From: Xestospongia muta
Taxonomy: Eukaryota > Porifera > Demospongiae > Haplosclerida > Petrosiidae
Reading direction: 5' to 3'
Assembly (NCBI GenBank): GCA_963693285.1
Contig: OY848919.1
Coordinates: 11,403,461 to 11,467,460, forward strand
Length of the DNA stretch: 64,000 bases
This document shows positions 11,078-23,892 of this stretch, one piece after another (within the stretch, counting starts at the first letter, position 1; every line of letters begins with the position of its first letter). The translations under genes and the position numbers were made by a program. The notes under the pieces were generated by a model. It saw only the letters and a program-made list of their open reading frames with translations. It had not been told where the DNA came from and ran no database searches.

Positions 11078-13013
11078 ATGGGGGAAGAAAATAAAGGGCT
11101 TGAAGACTTTTTATCAAAAGTGGATCAAGTTGGTAAGTATAGTACTAAAGAATTCATAGTTAGATTTTTATGTGAGGAATCTTAATCCATAAACTACACT
11201 CTAGTATTGATGCTATCGATTTTTTCATGAAAGGTTGACTAAAGACATATATATTGATTTTATTGAACAAGCTGTTTTAAAGATGACCTTTCGATTTGGA
11301 TCACTTATCCCAGTCTCATAGGTTTAAGTACAAATCCACAATCCAACATATGTTATACTATATACTGATACCACACCCTAATACTATTATTTCGTGTATG
11401 TAGCAAACTTACTGCTAGACTCAATAGACTTTCATAATTTTTATTATTTGAAGCTAATATAGAAGAAAGACTAGTACATAATAAAGGACAGTTTGTGACG
11501 TTCTAACATTTCTATTATAAAGAGGTTTCGCTCTTTGTTAACTTAGGACTTAAGTTCTGAGTACAATTACTTTGTTTCAAGGAGGATTTATCCATGTATT
11601 TTATGTTATTCTGTTACTTTATTACTTGCTAAATTTCAGTTAAATGTTATATGTCATAATGACTGGTTGTCATGTGTAGGTGACTTAGTGCATAACTTGG
11701 CCATATCTAATGATCAATCTGTTACTGAAGCTCTAAAAACTGCTGATGATTACTTTAAGAGTGAAATGGCTCATGATAAAGAAGAAGAAAAAGGATTTAA
11801 TAGAACTGTGATCAACACGAGTAGAGATATGGAAAGAGGAGATAATCCTAACACAAGTACAGAAGCTGGTACTTTATCTGTTGGACTGTCTCTTTATCCA
11901 ATCATCATACTTGTATCTCTCTGTTTATTAATTTTGATTGTCCATCTGCTTTGTCTATTTATTTATGTATTTCATTTATTCATTGTTTCTAGAATCCATA
12001 GTATATATGCCTGTGTGTGTCCATACATCTTTCTCTTTGTCCATTAATCTGTCTATCCGTCCATTTTCTAGAGTCATTTTGCAAGGCTTTAGAAGAAGAC
12101 GCACAAGAAAGAGCGAAAGAAAGGGAGCAACGACAAAGAGTCGGAAAACAAAAGAAAAAAGAAGCCAATGTAGCTTTTAGATCAGAAGACTACACTAAAT
12201 CTCTTACATTATATACTGAAGCAATACAGCATATCCCAGATGATATACAACTTTATACTAATAGAGCATTAGTAAGTTATACCTGTACATGAATATTATA
12301 CGGGTGTCTGTGTAAGTATTATTAAGGAAATAATATTCAGAAATTTATTATATAGATAAGATTGTTTTAAATTACAGAGTTGTGATCAAGGTTGATTCCG
12401 GTGCCAAAGTTATATACTGTGTTCTAATGTACTGTATACTCACAAATATCACTTACATTATAAGATTACATGCAATTAGTATCTACATTATTCTATCCTT
12501 ATAGACATACATGCGATTAGAACGATATGAAGATGCTATAAAAGATTGTGATCTAGCTATCAGGGTATGTAAGTGATATTGCTTGAGTTTGTTGTATACC
12601 GCTCTGATAATAAAAGCCATTGTTTGTATTGAGCACATACTTTAGCAAAGATGCTGTTATTGGTGTAGTATTTTGTTTATTGTATTGTTGATTTTATTCT
12701 ATAGTTAGATGCAAAGACATTAAAGGGCTATCTACATAAAGCAAAGTCACTTAATATATTAGAGAGATATAATGAAGTAAAGAGACTGTTTTGCTAAGTT
12801 ATAATTTAAAGATTATTCGTAGGCTACTGAGTGCTTGGAAGAAGCATTAAAAATGGTTCCAGAGAGGAGACGTATTATAAGAGGTATGAATAATATGTAT
12901 TGATTTTATATTAACTAGCAAATATAATGATAGGACTTGATTTTGTCCACTTGTATTGTGTCTATTCTATTTTTTTAGATTATATGAATGATATTGGAAA
13001 TCTCAGTATTTAA
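11078..13013 (+). CDS. TTC12: TTC12-like tetratricopeptide repeat protein (7 exons, 223 aa)
   Basis: Exons read from splice sites and frame: 11078-11132, 11680-11868, 12072-12271, 12505-12564, 12705-12776, 12823-12883, 12979-13013, all with GT/AG introns and matching phases. The product starts MGEENKGLEDFLSKVDQV, resembling the TTC12 N-terminus (FLK.VD.I). An ESFCKALEEDAQERAKEREQ helix follows, then about three TPRs (KKKEANVAFRSEDYTKSLTLYTEA; LYTNRALTYMRLERYEDAIKDCDLAI; GYLHKAKSLNILERYNEATECLEEAL). It ends just after the TPRs. Vertebrate TTC12, a cytoplasmic dynein-arm assembly factor, is about three times longer and carries C-terminal armadillo repeats absent here. Either a short paralogue or a lineage-specific truncation. 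The TPR fold is sure; orthology less so. Confidence 0.7.
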
Positions 13014-13436
13014 AACAATGACACTTTCCTGTGTCTGATCAATTATTTGATGTCGTATCAACCAGTTCACTTATTATGCATGAACTTTATTATTAACTTA
13101 GTTGATAGATATATAAATTATTTAAATTATGTACTATCACATGTGCATTATTAAAAATAATTATTATATTAATGTTTAATTCTACACATGGTAGGATTTT
13201 AGTATATCTGATTTTATATTAACATGTATATAGTACCTCCTTTTTCCATAACAATTGGGTATATTGTAATAAAAATGTTATATATATATAATATTGGAGA
13301 AAGTAAAAATATTCGTACAAAACTAGAAATAACATCAAAAATATGTACATATATAAGGACATATGGTAAGTTAAATGAGAGAGATAAAAAGTAAAAACCT
13401 TTATAGTTATGTTATAAGTTAATAATATGACAAGTG
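13014..13436. other. Convergent intergenic region
   Basis: Very AT-rich 423 bp between the 3' ends of the TTC12-like gene (plus) and STXBP4 (minus). It should contain both poly(A) regions. I see no gene in it. Confidence 0.5.
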
Positions 13437-16316
13437 TTATGTAGTGGGTGAAACTTCTCTCCTGGATTTTGGTGAGGCTCGTGTTACAGGTGGTTCTCTT
13501 GTGCTTGGACGAATCTTCTTGTTGGATGGTGTCACTGTCAGTTTGTCCTGCCTAATGGATAGACATTTATGAATGAATAGGCAAAGTATAAATAGACATG
13601 TAACAAGTGGGCATATGGATAGGATTGAGTGAATTGATGAATGTATTAATAAAGGACCTCATCCAATTGTTACTTACCTCTGTATTATAGTAGGCACTGC
13701 ACTACCAGCTATGTACATACTTGTCTCAGCAGGAGAGGGTTCTTTTTGAATCTTCTTATTGGATGGAGGTGGGGCTCTTGTAAGGGGATGTACCCACGAT
13801 GTGACCTGCTCTTGATGGCTATAGAACAGACAAAGTGGCAAGAAATTGGTGAATAGACAAAAATCTCTTTAATCTTAAATTTAACATAAGTATGATGTAC
13901 ATGTATCTTATGTATGTTAGTTGATCGAATATTTATTATTTTATTTTGTACATGTACGTATAGTGATCATCATCTCTCTTTATAGTATTAAGTGTGATGG
14001 CTTTAAAATACAATACTTTAACAGTAATATTAGTTATACTATAAATTGTGTACTTACTTGATGAAATACTTGCGTCCATCTTCACTGTACTCTTCTTCCC
14101 AGCCATGTGGCAGAACTGTAGGTAATATTATTATAACATACTCCATTATATAGTATATGTATTGCTACTTACCATCAACACTAAGTATTTGTCTCACGGC
14201 TATCAATGTCTCTTTAGCTTCTTGTACCAAACTACTCCCTGTCTTTCTAGCATGTTGAGACAAGTACAGTGGAGGACGTGGATTACCAGTAACTGGATCA
14301 CCTCGTATAACAGACCCTCCTTTTCCTTGTGGATGGAATCTGAAGAGAACATGAAATAATATGGATAGAGTTGAGTATGTGTGGGAAGGAATAATCAACA
14401 ACTTACACAATTCGACTTAAGTCAGCCGAATTGACCAACAAGTCATGACAATTCTATGGAGAAGAATATAATACAATTATACTATCATGGTGTGTTACTT
14501 GCCTCTACAAATTGGGACAATTTCTCTGTTGCTACTTGATATCGTCTTAGAGCAGCTTCTTTCTTTCTCATTTCACAGTCTTTCACTGCTAGCTTTTTAC
14601 TAAAATCATTACCAGTCTAAAAAAGACATCATAAGTCTTTATTAGTAATATTAATGTCATCTTGTTGTATAGTACTGAACGTAATGGAGATCATATTTGT
14701 ATTGAATATTTTTGGTAGAACTAAATGTACTGTTTAGCAGAATGTAATGTGATGTTAGTGTTAACATATAAGCTAGCATTTCCTATTGAAGTAATAATTG
14801 CCTAATTATCTTACTCTCTGTTTCTTCAATAAAGCAATCTCATCTTGACTTCTTTTATGTTCCTAGAGTTATGATCAAAGAAATCACTCAATGTACTTAT
14901 ATTTTTAACTTACATTCTCTAGTTGTTGCAATGAGTCTTGTAGTAGCTGTTTCTCTTTGTCTTTTTGCATTAAAAGTTCCTAAAAATTAAACTTAGTTAG
15001 CTGTTTTAAAATCCGTCTACATTTCATCTGATACACGTACGTCTGATACATTTAATCTGATACATGTACATCTGATACATGTACACGTATGTGTATGTGT
15101 ATCTTCTAACATGTAGATTCATCCTTTGTTTTATTAGTGTATTTAATTTCTGTCTATCTTACAAGTCATCTGCTTATGTATCCATCTTGTTCTTCTCTTT
15201 GTCCATCATCAATCCATACATCCATCTATCCATCCATCCATCTATTTATTCAATTATTTCATCAATCCATCAATCCACATGTCAGTCCATTGTCTATACA
15301 TACCCTCAGGTACTCTACTTCCTTTATTGCTGCATCTCTCTTAGTCCTCAACAAATCTTCGCTCTCTCTTTTCTTCTGTTGTTCTCTCTCTAACTCTTTC
15401 TCCTTCTCTCTCTGAAGTGCCAAGTCACGAAGTTGTCGTCTCATCTCCTCCAACCTAGCATCAGTATCACCTCCTCCTATCATAATATCATAGTTTAGAT
15501 TAATCATATATTGATGAATGTTTTATATTTTACACAACTATATAATGAATTTATTGATGTTGTTTACCTGTTGTAGTTGGAGACACTTGTATTGATGACA
15601 TCAAACTATCTGGAGGTGAACTTATGGGCAGAGTAGCCTATAAAATAAAAAAAGCATAAGAGTTTGAAATATCTATCTAATAAATAAAAGCATAAATTAG
15701 AACAATTAATACTTACTGTTAAATCATTAAAATTTGGCAGATAGTTCTGGCAAAGAAGTTGTTAATTATATCGCTTATACTATCGTCTAGTGAGACTATG
15801 TATTGACATCAATAATAATTATTAATGTTGCTATGGACATTTGTTGTTATAGTGATGCAATAATTCATGAAAATTAAACAATAGCTATTAATTAAATATG
15901 TGATAGGTTTCTGCTTTGTTTGTGATAGCATTGACAACACGATGCATTTTAATCTTTAAAAACAATATTGACACTCTGATTTATATGAGCTCCGTATCAT
16001 ATTACTTACTCTATCTTGTGATGGTAGTGATGGTATAGTTGATGATGGTGGAGGCATTTTGGACAATGCAATAGTTGTTCTCTGAGTTAAAGCTTCGAGT
16101 AATTTAGTTTGAGAGTTTGAGTCTTCTAGTTTGAAAGAGCACATTTCTTGAACAACACGAACAAAATCAGCATAAATCACCTAATGTGTGATATAAAAAT
16201 TGATCATTTAATAATTGTCTATATTACCTTTCCACTTTGATCTGGATGAAGTTTAGCAGTAAGCTCATCACGTTGTTCATCACTAAGAATATGACCAATA
16301 TAACCAAGAGCCTAAA

Positions 16317-16410
<94 letters not shown>

Positions 16411-19400
16411 GAAATCGGAAGATAGTTAACTCTTATGCATACCCATATCAGTTTGTCAAGTCTGAACTTGTTATGAGGATCAACAGACAGTCTCTTCTGA
16501 TAAGGATCAACATGAGGGCCTTTCTTCTTCACTACTTGACTTGATGGTGAATCTACTCTTTTCACAGGCATTGGCTCTTTAGTTAATTTCTCAATGTCTT
16601 TTTGAGTGATTGTTTTCTCAGTTGGTTTGCTCTCTCCTCCTGTTGTAGTTACATAATACAGACTAGGTACATTAGTGGCTGGTGAGCGAATAGATGGTAA
16701 CCCAGTAGCATTTTCTGTAGGAGAATGAAGAGAAGATGAAACGTTTGATGTAACAGGATGTTCTGTCACAGAGAGAGGAGGCTCAGGGCTTGATTCCTCA
16801 GGGTGTTTGAGACTGAAAACTTCAGTTGAAGGCAGTGTGGTAGGAGGAGGTGTTGTTGGTCGTTTGTCAGAGGAAGGGTTAGCTCCTGGTCGTTTGTATT
16901 CAATAGTGTAGGAAGAGGCACTTCAAGAATTAAAAAAATGTAGTACATTACAAATTACTACTATTTACATGCACAAATGTCTAAGTTGTGATTAGCTATG
17001 TACCAATTAGTGACATTATACTATTAACTACAACATTTACTATACAATATTACATTAATACATAATTATGTATGACATTTGTACCTGTTTTTGATCTGTG
17101 TGAGAAGAGTAAGTGCCCTCTCACGTGTCAAGTTTTCAAATGATTCTCCATTGATTGAAACAATTCTGTCATCAATTTTAAGACGACCATCCTACATTCA
17201 AAGAATAGGTTATTATTTAACTACATATTATAAATCATAAAGTTTTTTAATATAATAAACTTATACATGGAAATTAAGATTTCTATGTAAATGTCACACA
17301 CAATACAAATTTTAATTCTATGTATGTTTGTCACTAGTACATTAGACTAATGACAACTCTATGAATAATTTATGTACCTTGGCAGCGTCCATACCAGGTA
17401 GTACTTTATTTATGGTGATAAAGGGTCCATCAATACGATTAGTGCCACCTGTAATACCAATACCAAGACCGCTAGATTTTGAAAATGTGATTTTCACAAG
17501 TGGACCTGAGGATTTTTCAGTTTGTTGTTTCCTAAATAACAAAAAACCAGTGACTGTCCATTTGTCCTGCCTAATAAATAGGCACTTATAAATGGATTGG
17601 CATATATAGAATAGACAACTAAGAAGTTGATAGATAAATAGGATCAAATGAATTGATGAATGTATTAACAAAGAAAGTTATCTAATTGTACTTACCTCTG
17701 TATTATAACAGCCACTGCACTACCAGCTATGGACATACTTGTCTCAGCAGGAGAGGATTGTCTCTTGAGCGGACTAGACTTCACCTCTTCCTCTTCATCT
17801 TCCTCGATTCCTGGAGGAAGAGACGTGGGTAGCGGAGGAGGATGATCCCCAGATGTTGCTGAAAGAGGTCTTCCACTTAAAAAGATATTGACATCACTGA
17901 GATGAACAGGTTGCTAAAATGATGTAGTGAAAAAGTGCAATAAATAAATTTAATTAGCAACTTATTTTCAGTTCAATTTGAATAATATATTATATTATAT
18001 TAGAACTGATCATAATTATATATAATTTTAATAATAATAATATAATATTATATAGAACTAATTATACACAACATTATTACTAATTGTACACAACGTTATT
18101 ACTAATTGTACACAACGTTAATACTAATTGTACACAACGTTAATACTAATTGTACACAACATTATTACTAATTGTACACAACGTTATTACTAATTGTACA
18201 CAACGTTAATACTAATTGTACACAACGTTAATACTAATTGTACACAACGTTAATACTAATTGTACACAACATTAATACTAATTATAGACAACATTAATAC
18301 TAATTGTACACAACATTAAACTAATTGTACACAATATTATTGGTTGATTTGAGCTGATATGATCTGTGCACTTTTGTTTCATTGTTCAACCTTTTTATTT
18401 TTATATGTTTGTGTGCATGTATGATATCTTACTGTTTCCAAGTCTCCACCTTCTTGGGTACTAGCGTCACTAGTATCAGATACTTGAGTTAGGTCACTAG
18501 AAGTGGCTGAACTCCTTTTATTGTTTGTAGGTATATTGTCTTCCTCAATGAGATCAAACTCTTGTGTAACTGGACGTGATGGTGGTTGCTCTTGAGAAGG
18601 TGGTGGAACAAGAGCTGTTAAAAGAACAAAAAGGATTGAATAGATAGGTAGATGGATAAATGGACCATACATGTGTGGGATGACGAATAAGTGAATCAAT
18701 AAATGATATGATTAATTATATGGATGGATGGATGGTGGGCAGAAGTATGGCTTTACAAGGTGTGCAGAGTAAACATCATGTAGTAAATTAAAATTTTTTT
18801 GTCCATGTTTATAACTGTATTTCATTATTCCCATGTTACTATAATAGACATTTATTATACTATAATTAATACAGTATGTCTTTGTAGGAGTTGTTACCTG
18901 ATTGTCCTGGGATTGTGTGTACAGAAAGAGATAATCTTTTGAACTCATTTTGTGCTGTGATGTCTCTAGCAACAAGTAAATCAATCTCGTCAGTGGAAGC
19001 ACAAGAACGTAATATTGACACAGCTCTAAAAAGAGAGAAATGTATACATCATTCTACTCATATACATGTACATATTAACTTTTCATTTTTTACTTTATTT
19101 GTCTATTTCCTTCTTTGTTTGTAAAGCATTATGTATTGACATCAACCATCCTTTCATCTCCAAATATTTATCTATTTAACTGCCAGTTATTCATTCATCC
19201 ATTGGTCCATCATCAATCCATCCATCCATCTGTCCATCATCCATCCATCCATTCATTTTATTTGTCATTCTGTCCATTCATCATTTCTATAACAATATAC
19301 TTTTCATTTGATACTCCAACCAAAGTAACACCATTAGCTTCAAGTAACTGATCACCAATCATCAAACCACCTGTAAATAACAGTAGATATATTACACAGT

Positions 19401-20231
19401 ATAATAACAATTAATGATTACTGTAGTGTTATATACAGTATAATAACAATTAATGATTACTGTAGTGTTATATACAGTATAATATATATACATGTAGCTC
19501 AGCAATATAAATAAATTAATAATAAAATAAATTAATATATAAATATATTGTAATATAAATGTGCATTTATAGAGGATAGCTGTGGTGGTTTAAAGGGAGC
19601 AGACTTTATATACTTTGCATTTCATAATTAGATAGATATACTCATTAACAGCTACTTACCATTTTTATCTGCTAGTTGACCTGGTATCACATCTTTAATA
19701 TACACCCCAAAGTTATTTTCTGAAGATCGGACATTTCTTCCTCCTACGACAGTGATCCCTAGTCCTCCTCTGGTACCAGTGAGTCGTACATTGATAGCAT
19801 TACTCCGTCGTGTACGTGGTGAGGGACCCTCCAGTTGCTCTATAGTATTGTCTACAGTAGCACTAAAAGAAGTAAACAATATTACTTGCAATTAAAAGTA
19901 GACTCTATCTTAGAATGAAATATCTCAATCCATAGTAAGTCAGAAAGGACAATGATTTATACATGAAATATATATTAAATTTATCTTATACTACTAGTTA
20001 CTGTAGATAATGTTCCCTGTATTAAGGACACTTAAAGAGAGTTCTCAGAATTTCATTGTGAAGAAGAGATCTCAATTCTCTAGTACAACATGGTGCTAAT
20101 ACAAGAATACAATTGCATTTGCTAATAGTCTGCTAGGAATGCTTTCTTTAACTAACAATGCCGAACTCCATTGATTGGCAGTAATACTCTCATTTTTCAT
20201 TAATCTTTCTTGTACTGCAGTCTTACCTCAT
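13437..20231 (-). CDS. STXBP4: Syntaxin-binding protein 4 (Synip) orthologue with two PDZ domains
   Basis: Scaffold protein; the vertebrate protein binds syntaxin-4 and regulates SNARE-driven GLUT4 vesicle traffic. In reading order: a tiny first coding exon (ATGAG, 20231-20227, then GTAAGA) completes MSATVDNT with the next exon; PDZ1 (19865-18895; GGLGITVVGG core); Ser/Pro linkers; PDZ2 (17532-17085; GLGIGITGGTNR...DGRLKIDDRIVSING); a linker (16920-16441); an EF-hand-like segment (ALGYIGHILSDEQRDEL...DQSGK..YADFVRVVQEM); coiled coil (15480-14530); a WW domain (14116-13760; LPHGWEEEYSEDGRKYFI...TSWVHPL); and a basic tail ending TAA 13439-13437. Domain order matches human STXBP4 except that human has one PDZ. 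The assembly of about 20 short exons is by eye, so minor boundaries may be off. Confidence 0.85.
13545..13765 (-). repeat. Duplicated exon/intron block in STXBP4, 3' copy (partner 17550-17765)
   Basis: The exon end encoding SPAETSMYIAGSAVPTIIQR, plus its following intron (CTGCCTAAT...GAATTGATGAATGTATTAA), closely matches the block near 17550-17765 that encodes SPAETSMSIAGSAVAVIIQR. The homology includes intron sequence, so it is a DNA duplication inside the gene. It places the same peptide both between the PDZ domains and after the WW domain. Confidence 0.8.
16320..16407. repeat. Compound (AT)n(AG)n microsatellite in an STXBP4 intron
   Basis: About 54 bp of AT followed by about 31 bp of AG. 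On the gene strand the CT part precedes the AT part and the acceptor ...CATTTAG of the exon beginning GCTCTTGGTTATATTGG, so the tract lies next to a 3' splice site. Confidence 0.9.
18057..18343. repeat. ~20-bp minisatellite (TACTAATTGTACACAACGTTA-like) in an STXBP4 intron
   Basis: About 14 head-to-tail copies of a unit close to ACTAATTGTACACAACGTTA. Copies differ mainly at ACGTTA/ACATTA and TTATTA/TTAATA. It lies in the intron between the linker exons at 18.4-18.6 kb and 17.7-17.9 kb. Confidence 0.9.
19394..19482. repeat. Two-copy ~41-bp direct repeat in an STXBP4 intron
   Basis: The unit ACAGTATAATAACAATTAAT...GTAGTGTTATAT occurs twice in immediate succession. Confidence 0.8.
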
Positions 20232-20349
20232 CTTGTATCTTCACTTAGTGACTAGCTAGGATACGCCCCTTTACTGCACCACTCAAACGAGCCCCACCCT
20301 ATTTTGCAACAGGTGTGGTCAATAACAAAAGCCACGCCCCGAAATCAAA
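20232..20349. promoter_or_regulatory. Bidirectional promoter interval between STXBP4 and NFYC
   Basis: Only 118 bp separate the two divergent start codons. The interval is GC richer than its surroundings and has four GC/CACC-type boxes: ACGCCCC (20263-20269), GCCCCACCC (20291-20299), GGTGTGGTC (20312-20320, the reverse type) and CCACGCCCC (20332-20340). Such motifs are bound by Sp/KLF factors. No TATA box is evident. Untranslated exons could shift the true start sites. Confidence 0.6.
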
Positions 20350-23111
20350 ATGTTACCAACTTCTCTGGCCTCAAGTTCCTCTTTACAGACTGTTCACGAC
20401 GTTAATAATGTCTTGACATCTTCTCTAGCATCAAATCATCCAATACCTGATCTTCTGCATGTCGAACCTGGTCAAGAAAATGACGGATTACTCCAGACTA
20501 TGGCAGGAGGTGGAGTGTCATTGTCAGCTGCTACTAGTGGAGCAGAAACTAGTGTTGAATTGGTAATATATAATATTACATTGTAATATAATGACAAATG
20601 AAATTCATTATAGTTAGCTGTTGATAGAGAGGTTGTATTGTAATGATAAAAGTAAATCTTGAGACTCCAGGAATGTAATATGTTTTTATTACTCATTAAT
20701 GTATAATTTGATTATGTGGGAGGGGCCTAACATATGGCAGAACAATGTATATGGTTTCATTGATTTCCTTGTGATTTCAAAATATATTGATCTCTAAGCC
20801 AAGTAGTGTAGAGACATAAACAGACTGTTTGGGTATCAGACATTTTGATTTCAACAGTGAAAGTGTACAATATTTTAACTTCTTATTGAGTTCCCATGAT
20901 GGGAAATTTGTTTGACACACAACATTACCTGAGGAATACTATTGTCTAATAGCACAAGCTAGCTATTATGTCACATGACTTTGTTAAACAATACCTCACT
21001 AAATTACATGTACATTATATTATATTATTCAGATACATTATATTATATTATTCAGATAAATTATATGTTATATTAAAGTGTGATGCAATGTGCTAAGAAT
21101 TGCCTGCTAATAATACTTTCATTGTAATGCATTTCTTTATTAGGTATCTCAGCTCACTGATCTCAGTTCAGTTAGCCATAATTCATTCAGTTCAGTTCTC
21201 CTCCAACCAACGGGTCCATTAATGACATCTGCTCAAAAAAGACTAAACAATTTATTTGAAGACGAGAAAGAGAAAACAGAGACACTATCTGATGTAAGCC
21301 ACACCCACATTTATTATGATATTCACTTTATTTGAAAGCTAAAACATACATAGATTTTCTAATAAGTTATCAATCTGGACTACTCTCTTAAGTACTACTC
21401 TCTTTTAATTGTATTCAATTTGTTTTAACTGTACCTGCTTGTATCACAGTTATATATCTGCTTAATAGTATAGTGTATTGAGGTAATGTAATAACTTGAA
21501 GTTATGATAATACACTAGGAAGTAGGTGGTCTATAATATAATAGTAGATATATCACAGTTATATATCTGGTTAATGGTATAATGTATTGAGGTAATGTAA
21601 TAACTTGAAGTTATGGTAATACACTAGGAAGTAGGTTGTCTATAATATAATAGTAGATATATTACAGTTATATATCTGGTTAATAGTATAGCATTACTAT
21701 ATATTATTAATAATGTTTGCTGTAGTGTTAACTTCAATGTTTTAAGTTATAGTCATGAAGTAAGTAAATAGCCTACAATATAATAGTAGATATACACAAT
21801 ATTATTAGGTAATGTAATCTTGGTATATGACATATCTCTTTATTATAGGAACATTGGAAATATCCTGAGTATCCATTAGCTAGAATAAAGAAGATTATGA
21901 GAATGGATGAAGATGTCAAGGTAAGAAACTAAAAATACTAACAGTCGGTTTAATAATGTGTCTTAATATTTACTCTAGATGATAAGTGGAGAGGTACGTT
22001 ATGATAGGGGGTGTGGTCATTATGTAATACATGGATTGGTCTTATTGTAGGTACCTATATTGTTTTCTAAAGCTATTGAGTTATTTGTGACTGAATTAAC
22101 ATTGAGAGCATGGATCTATACTGAGGAGACTAAGAGGAGAACAGTACAAGTAAGATACCACTGTGACCACACCTATTTAGACACATCCACTTTAAGTACC
22201 TTATAAAGTGACGAATTAGTTAGGTGTGGCTACACTGAGCTTTAGCATATGTAATATATGTTTCTGTAGAGAAGTGATTTAGCAATGGCTATTGCTAAGA
22301 ATGACATGTTTGATTTTCTCATTGATATTGTCCCAAGAGAAGAGATACATTCTCGTACTAAAACAATAAGGGTAAGATGGATGGATGGTAGATCAATGGA
22401 TAGATAGATGGATGGATGATAGAGCAATGGATAAATAGATGGATGGATGGTAGAACAATGGAAAGACAGATGGATGGATGATAGAGCAATGGATAAATAG
22501 ATGGATGGATGGTAGAGCAATGGATAGATAGATGGATGGATGGTAGAGCAATGGATAGATAGATGGATGGATGAACGGATAGATGGATGGATAAAGAAAT
22601 TAATTTAAATGTTATTTTTGTTATTTTAGGATGTTCCTTCAGAGACACCAACAACCACTCCTCAAATCAATTCTGATCTCATTCAAAGTTATCTTCAACT
22701 CCTCACGCAACAAACAGAAGCTGCCACTAGTGAGAGTGGTGATGGTGCTAAAGAAGAAGCAGAAGGAGGAGGACTAGCATCTGATCCAGCTCTAGCTAGC
22801 TTAGCAGCCACTTCTACTTTAATGCAACAAGTATGTAGTACATTACTGTACAGTAAATGTTACTAGAAATAGACTCTATTAGGTTGTCACTGTGTAATAT
22901 ATATTAGTATAAAGCTATACTCTGTACTAGTATTAGAGTTATGTGGTCTCTCCTCTAGCAAGTCCAGTTACTTCAACAGTTAGCTCAGATACAACAACAA
23001 CAACAAACTCAAGAACAACAACTGCCTCCTCAAGTACCAGTGACTTCTCTTCCTCAGCAACCCACAAATGTAAGAGGCAGTCTTTCATTTTAATTCTTCT
23101 ATCTCTGTAAC

Positions 23112-23159
<48 letters not shown>

Positions 23160-23749
23160 TCTCTCAATCTCTCTCTCTCTCTCTCCCTCTCTCCCTCACA
23201 CACCCACACAGTCTGTTTCAGATATTCAGACTTCTCATTTCACAGAACTTAATGTTCCTAGTTCCATGGAAACAACAGCTTCACATAACATGGCTCCTAG
23301 TAACAGTAATCTCCTAGGATTAACAACACATCCTGGTAAGAAGATCAATCTATATGGCAATACCTCCATCTCTCCTTACAGATCATTATCAACATCATGG
23401 TGAACCTGGTGCTGACTTTGTAACTTTACTTACTTCAAATCAAGTAGACCAGCTCCCCACGTCTCAACCTCTCACATCCTCTTCTCATCTCTCTGAGTTG
23501 ACACACCTCAATGGAGAGGGTGTCCAACGTCTTATTATTCATCCAGGGGGTGTGGTTACGCAACCATTCACAACTTTAGAGGAACATCCCACGGTAACTA
23601 CAGGAGAGTCATTATTCTCAGATCACTCATCAGGTCTACAAGTTGGGTCATCTACAGATGAGTTTACAACAGATCATTTTGTAACTGGATCTAGTTTGGG
23701 ACCAACAGCTTTAGTATTTACAGACTCTACTAGTGATATGCATACTTGA
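20350..23749 (+). CDS. NFYC: Nuclear transcription factor Y subunit gamma (10 exons, 484 aa)
   Basis: NF-YC forms the histone-fold heterodimer with NF-YB that, with NF-YA, binds CCAAT boxes in promoters. Exons: 20350-20562, 21144-21293, 21849-21920, 21979-21993, 22051-22149, 22270-22371, 22630-22830, 22959-23069, 23212-23335, 23382-23749; phases agree throughout. Exons 3-6 encode the histone fold: [80 protein letters not shown], matching the invariant NF-YC core. The remainder is a Gln/Ser/Thr-rich activation region, with a 72-codon N-terminal lead and a long C-terminus typical of the family. Exon 4 is a 15-nt microexon (MISGE). Fragments of this gene's 3' end recur at 29.8-30.4 and 45.9-46.25 kb. 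Confidence 0.93.
21444..21690. repeat. ~108-bp tandem repeat in NFYC intron 2
   Basis: Slightly more than two copies of a unit starting ATCACAGTTATATATCTG; repeats of that start occur near 21444, 21553 and 21660. Copies differ by a few substitutions. Confidence 0.85.
22372..22590. repeat. GATGGATG/AGAGCAATGG minisatellite in NFYC intron 6
   Basis: About six copies of a ~31-bp unit built from GATGGATGGATG(G/A)TAGAGCAATGGATA. It belongs to the same GGAT family that forms the large arrays at 46.4 and 55.1 kb. Confidence 0.85.
23107..23192. repeat. (CT)n tract forming the polypyrimidine tract of NFYC intron 8
   Basis: Interrupted CT repeat ending ...CACACCCACACAG immediately before exon 9 (23212). 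The paralogous acceptor at 45.9 kb carries a (TTC)n/(CA)n version instead. Confidence 0.85.
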
Positions 23750-23892
23750 TCAACTCTTTATGTACTTATTTATAAAGTGTCTACTTTCTATCTTATTATC
23801 ATAACAAACTGAATTTGAAATTGCTCAAACATTAAATTTTAATAGAAACACTTGTATATAGAGCTAAAGTAAATCTCTGATAAACATGTCAT

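Noticed and set aside
18057..18343. CRISPR-like array
   Set aside because: The 20-bp repeats are contiguous with no spacers, and the genome is eukaryotic; it is a minisatellite.
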